Source: Acidobacteriota bacterium
Lineage (GTDB): Bacteria; Acidobacteriota; Thermoanaerobaculia; Multivoradales; Multivoraceae
Direction of reading: 5' to 3'
Length of the DNA: 64,000 nt
Assembly: GCA_028875725.1 (NCBI GenBank)
Contig: JAPPCR010000014.1
Coordinates: forward strand, 1 to 64,000
A program made the translations under genes and the position numbers. Position 1 is the stretch's first letter; every line of letters begins with the position of its first letter. The notes below the pieces were generated by a model that had not been told where the DNA came from, made no database searches, and worked only from the letters and a program-made list of their open reading frames with translations. Below are positions 61,092 to 64,000 of the stretch, one piece after another.

Positions 61092-63695
61092 ATGGACGCC
61101 CCACACGTCAAGCCAGGACGCCTGGCCCTCGCCGCCCTGCTGCTGTCGCTCGCCACGGCTGCGGCGGCTCAGACAACAGGAACCATCGAGGGCGTCGTCG
61201 TCGACGCGGACGGCAACCCTCTGCCCGGTGTAACCGTGACGGTGGCGGGCCCGGGCGTGCGCCAGGAGCGCATCACACAGGGCGACGGCGCCTACGCCAG
61301 CGCCGGTCTCACGGCCGGCGACTACGTCGTCACGGCGTCTCTGCTGGGCTTCGAGACAGCCGAGACGCCGGTCTCGCTCGAGGCGGGCGCCACCGAGAAC
61401 GTCCGGCTCGTTCTGCAGGTCGCGAGGCTCCTGGAGACCGTCACGGTCGTGGCCGAGGAGCCCCGGACCTTCGCGAGAAACCTCGTCTCCCAACCGATGA
61501 TCCGGCAGCAGTCCAACATCACCGCGGTGACGTCTGTCGTGGACAACCTGCCGGGTGTCTCGGTCCAGGAGGGTGACTCCTACGGCTTCGACGACTGGTC
61601 GAGCAACGTCGCCATGCGCGGCTTCCAGGTGACGATCAACGACGTGCAGATCGGGACCACGATCGACGGCTTCCCGAACGGCACGTCGGACTACTGGAGC
61701 GGAGCGAAGGCGAACCGCTTCCTCGACCCGATGAACCTCGGCGGCGTCGAGGTGTCCCAGGGGACCGCGGACATCAGCTCGCGTTCCGTCGAGGCCCTGG
61801 GGGGCACGTTCAACTACCTGACGGACGATCCGGCGGAGGAGCGGGCGTACACGGCGTCCATGACGCTGGGCCAGAACCAGGGCCAGCGCTTCTTCATGCG
61901 GGTCGACACCGGGCCGATCTTCGGCGGCAACACCCGCGCCTGGTTCGCGGCGACCCGCCAGGAAGCGACCGACTGGATGGAGGGTTCCGCGCTGAACTCG
62001 CGCGAGCACGTCGCGATGAAGCTTGTTTCGTCCCATGGCCGGGTCGATCTGACGAGCTACGTTTCGTACGACAACATCCACGAGGACGTCTACCAGCGGC
62101 TCTACAGCGAGAGCGACTTCCGGGCCAACCCGCGCTGGGACCGCCTGATCGGCGACTGGCCCGGCGTGCCGTACCTGAACCAGTTCTACCGGCGCGGCTG
62201 GCAGACCCGGCGCAGCAACGCCTTCGGCTACCTGAAGGCCGACTGGTCGTTCGGCGAGGAGCTTTCGCTGAGCCTGGCCGGCTACTTCCATCGCAACCGC
62301 GGCCGCGGTGACTGGCTGCCGCCCTACATCGTCGACATCACCGACGACGGGGGCGGCGCCGAATCGGAGTTGTTCGGCGGCACCACCGTGCGGGGCGGCT
62401 CGCAGCTCGGACTGATCCGTTTCATCGGCCCCGACGGCGCCGCGGTGGGGCCGGTGCCGGGCTGCACGTCGTCCTTCCTCTTCAACTACTACGGCCCGGG
62501 CGGCCCGGAGGTCGATCCCGCCTGCCATCCGGGCGCCACCGCGGTGCAGTCCTACCGCCACAGTCACTACGCGAAGGACCGCGTCGGCATCACGCTCGAC
62601 GAGGAATGGCTCACGACGATCGGCAACGCCGGGAGCAAGCTGCGCGCCGGCATCTGGTACGAGGACTCGAAGCGGGGACTCGGCCGGGACTGGCACCAGA
62701 TCCTCGATCCGGTGATCAACTTCCAGTGGAACGCGGCGCCGTACTGGCACCAGTACGAGTGGGAGTTCCCGCAGAGCATCATGATGCTGTACGCGGAGGA
62801 GACGCTCTACGTCGGGCGCTTCACCCTGACCGGCGGCGCCAAGCAGTACCTGGTCGACGTTGAACGCGAGGACCTGTTCCACGTCGATCCTGACCTGACG
62901 GTCGATTCCGATTCGAGCCTGCTCTTCTCGGGCGGCGTCACGTACGAAACGCCGGTCGAGGGCCTGGACCTCTTCGCCGGCTACGCGGAGAACTTCCGGG
63001 CGATCGGCAGCACGCTGCTCGAGGTACCGGGCCGCAGCCTCGCCGCGCTCGAGCCCGAAACCGCCTCGAACATCGACGTCGGCCTGCAGTACTCGGCCGA
63101 ACGGCTCGCCCTGAGCGCCACCGGCTACGTCATCGACTTCGACAACCGGATCTTCTACCTCGGGCCGCAGACGCCGGCCGGACCCAACTACCTGATTCCG
63201 GGGGGCGGCGCCTACTTCAACGCCGGCGGCATCGAGACGAACGGCGTCGAACTCTCGGCGACGGTACAGATGCCGCACCAGCTCTCCCTCTACACCGCGT
63301 ACACGCTGAACAACTCCGAGTACGTCGGCAGCGGTGACGCGCTGGTCGACGCGAACCAGAACATCATGCCCGGGACGGACGTCACCGGCGTGCCGGATCG
63401 GCTCTGGGTCATCTCCCTCGACCGCTCCGGCCCTCTGGCCGCCGGTATCAGCGCCAAGTACACGTCGCCGCGGCGGGTCAGCCTGCTCGCCGACTGGTAC
63501 ACCGACGACTACTGGCTGGTGGACGTCTACCTCACGTTCTCGGGCGAGGTGCTGAGCGAACTTCTCCGCTCGACGGAGTTCTCGCTGGTAGCGAACAACG
63601 TCCTCGACGAGGCCTACCTCTCCGCGATCACCGAGAACGCGGCCTGGCTCGGGGCGTCCCGGTCCGTGTCGATGACGGTCACCTTTTCGTTCTGA
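61092..63695 (+). CDS. TonB-dependent receptor with carboxypeptidase-regulatory-like domain
   Basis: An 867-residue outer-membrane receptor. After the signal (LAALLLSLATAAAAQ) comes a carboxypeptidase-regulatory-like domain (GTIEGVVVDADGNPLPGVTV to about residue 110), then a plug (VTSVVDNLPGVSVQEGD, GVEVSQGTADISSRSVEALG) and a barrel ending VSMTVTFSF. This layout, in the SusC/Oar direction, suits large or polymeric ligands. Start ATG 61092 has GGGAGG upstream. The ligand is unknown; a DUF2332 gene faces its end. Confidence 0.92.
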   Translation: MDAPHVKPGRLALAALLLSLATAAAAQTTGTIEGVVVDADGNPLPGVTVTVAGPGVRQERITQGDGAYASAGLTAGDYVVTASLLGFETAETPVSLEAGATENVRLVLQVARLLETVTVVAEEPRTFARNLVSQPMIRQQSNITAVTSVVDNLPGVSVQEGDSYGFDDWSSNVAMRGFQVTINDVQIGTTIDGFPNGTSDYWSGAKANRFLDPMNLGGVEVSQGTADISSRSVEALGGTFNYLTDDPAEERAYTASMTLGQNQGQRFFMRVDTGPIFGGNTRAWFAATRQEATDWMEGSALNSREHVAMKLVSSHGRVDLTSYVSYDNIHEDVYQRLYSESDFRANPRWDRLIGDWPGVPYLNQFYRRGWQTRRSNAFGYLKADWSFGEELSLSLAGYFHRNRGRGDWLPPYIVDITDDGGGAESELFGGTTVRGGSQLGLIRFIGPDGAAVGPVPGCTSSFLFNYYGPGGPEVDPACHPGATAVQSYRHSHYAKDRVGITLDEEWLTTIGNAGSKLRAGIWYEDSKRGLGRDWHQILDPVINFQWNAAPYWHQYEWEFPQSIMMLYAEETLYVGRFTLTGGAKQYLVDVEREDLFHVDPDLTVDSDSSLLFSGGVTYETPVEGLDLFAGYAENFRAIGSTLLEVPGRSLAALEPETASNIDVGLQYSAERLALSATGYVIDFDNRIFYLGPQTPAGPNYLIPGGGAYFNAGGIETNGVELSATVQMPHQLSLYTAYTLNNSEYVGSGDALVDANQNIMPGTDVTGVPDRLWVISLDRSGPLAAGISAKYTSPRRVSLLADWYTDDYWLVDVYLTFSGEVLSELLRSTEFSLVANNVLDEAYLSAITENAAWLGASRSVSMTVTFSF

Positions 63696-63710
63696 CCCGA
63701 CGGCGCGGGC

Positions 63711-64000
63711 CTAAGGGTTCCGCCACTCGATCCACCAGCCGTGGGGCGAGGCCCGGGCGAGCAAGTCCGTCTCGCCGGAACCGCTTCGATACCTGGTCAG
63801 GGTGAGGCTCGGCGGGTGGACGCCTTCGAGGGCCACCTGCCAGACGGGCCGTTCCCGGCTCTGCGCCTCCAGAGTCTCCGTGATCCGCCGCCGGCCCTCG
63901 CGGCGAACCTGGTAGAGGGCGATCGTGGAGTAGACGACCAGCGCAACTTCGGCCGGGACACGTTCGAGCAGGTGCGGCAGGTCCCTCGAAGCGTCGCCCC
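63711..64000 (-). CDS. DUF2332-family protein, C-terminal part
   Basis: Only the last 96 codons are in the window; the gene continues past the right edge. The visible frame has LLERVPAEVALVVYSTIALY and ends ARASPHGWWIEWRNP, matching the DUF2332 pattern (VVFHTAVL near the middle and DPHGxWLEW at the end). Function unknown. Convergent with the TonB receptor, 15 bp away. Confidence 0.72.
   Translation of the reverse strand, partial: GDASRDLPHLLERVPAEVALVVYSTIALYQVRREGRRRITETLEAQSRERPVWQVALEGVHPPSLTLTRYRSGSGETDLLARASPHGWWIEWRNP

Noticed and set aside
60909..63278. Long open frame (789 codons) on the minus strand
   Set aside because: It is antisense to the TonB receptor and tmRNA, is rich in Arg/Val/Asp without any motif, and arises from the GC-rich third positions of the real gene.

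Overview
This is a high-GC (about two-thirds G+C by eye), gene-dense bacterial chromosome segment. The best guess for the host is a diderm Acidobacteriota lineage, possibly a marine Thermoanaerobaculia-like one. That rests on bacillithiol genes (bshC, bshA), TonB-dependent receptors (one with a carboxypeptidase-regulatory-like N-terminus), many secreted hydrolases and PQQ-type propellers, a secreted family with the PNGKPDLSGVYD motif, and paired LLM/SDR/acyl-CoA dehydrogenase genes. No 16S rRNA is present, so the placement is an inference.

Layout. 1-2.8 kb: minus-strand heavy-metal RND efflux operon (His-rich small protein, TolC-type channel, CusB/CzcB-type adaptor; the pump lies off the left edge), with a lone HicB beside it. 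3.2-5.4 kb: secreted prolyl oligopeptidase. 5.4-11.7 kb: minus-strand operon of a small CxxCH secreted protein, an ABC ATPase, two DUF3526-type permeases and a TonB receptor. 11.7-16.6 kb: accessory/defence-like island with a uracil-DNA-glycosylase-like protein overlapping an unknown protein, a RES-Xre toxin-antitoxin pair, two small overlapping secreted/hypothetical genes, and a low-GC TIR-like (PF10137 type) protein.

16.6-42.8 kb: metabolic and secreted-enzyme region. It has two near-identical-length carboxymuconolactone-decarboxylase-like genes around an SDR, a tannase/feruloyl esterase, an HSL-type hydrolase, a secreted metallo-beta-lactamase-fold protein, an ABC-2 exporter, a VanY peptidase, methylmalonate-semialdehyde dehydrogenase, carboxylesterase, PQQ propeller, two LLM flavin enzymes, and a tightly overlapping operon of two acyl-CoA dehydrogenases, an oligopeptide-type binding protein and an APH-type kinase.

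42.8-57 kb: housekeeping region with GST, tRNA-Arg, an NYN-domain protein, deoxynucleoside kinase, thiG, tsaD, pgk-tpiA-secG, tRNA-Leu, cyclophilin, mobA, and a bshC-bshA-DUF4870-yidD-DUF971 operon facing dusB. 57-64 kb: Phd/PIN toxin-antitoxin pair with an 18-bp palindrome, penicillin-acylase family enzyme, TPR protein, tmRNA, a large TonB receptor and the end of a DUF2332 gene.

The least expected signal at DNA level is an interspersed hairpin element (six copies). Its stem changes in a compensatory way, its 3' tail is conserved, and one copy sits in frame inside tsaD. There are also a perfect 30-bp inverted-repeat element of about 175 bp and a second 29-bp hairpin repeated identically at two gene ends.
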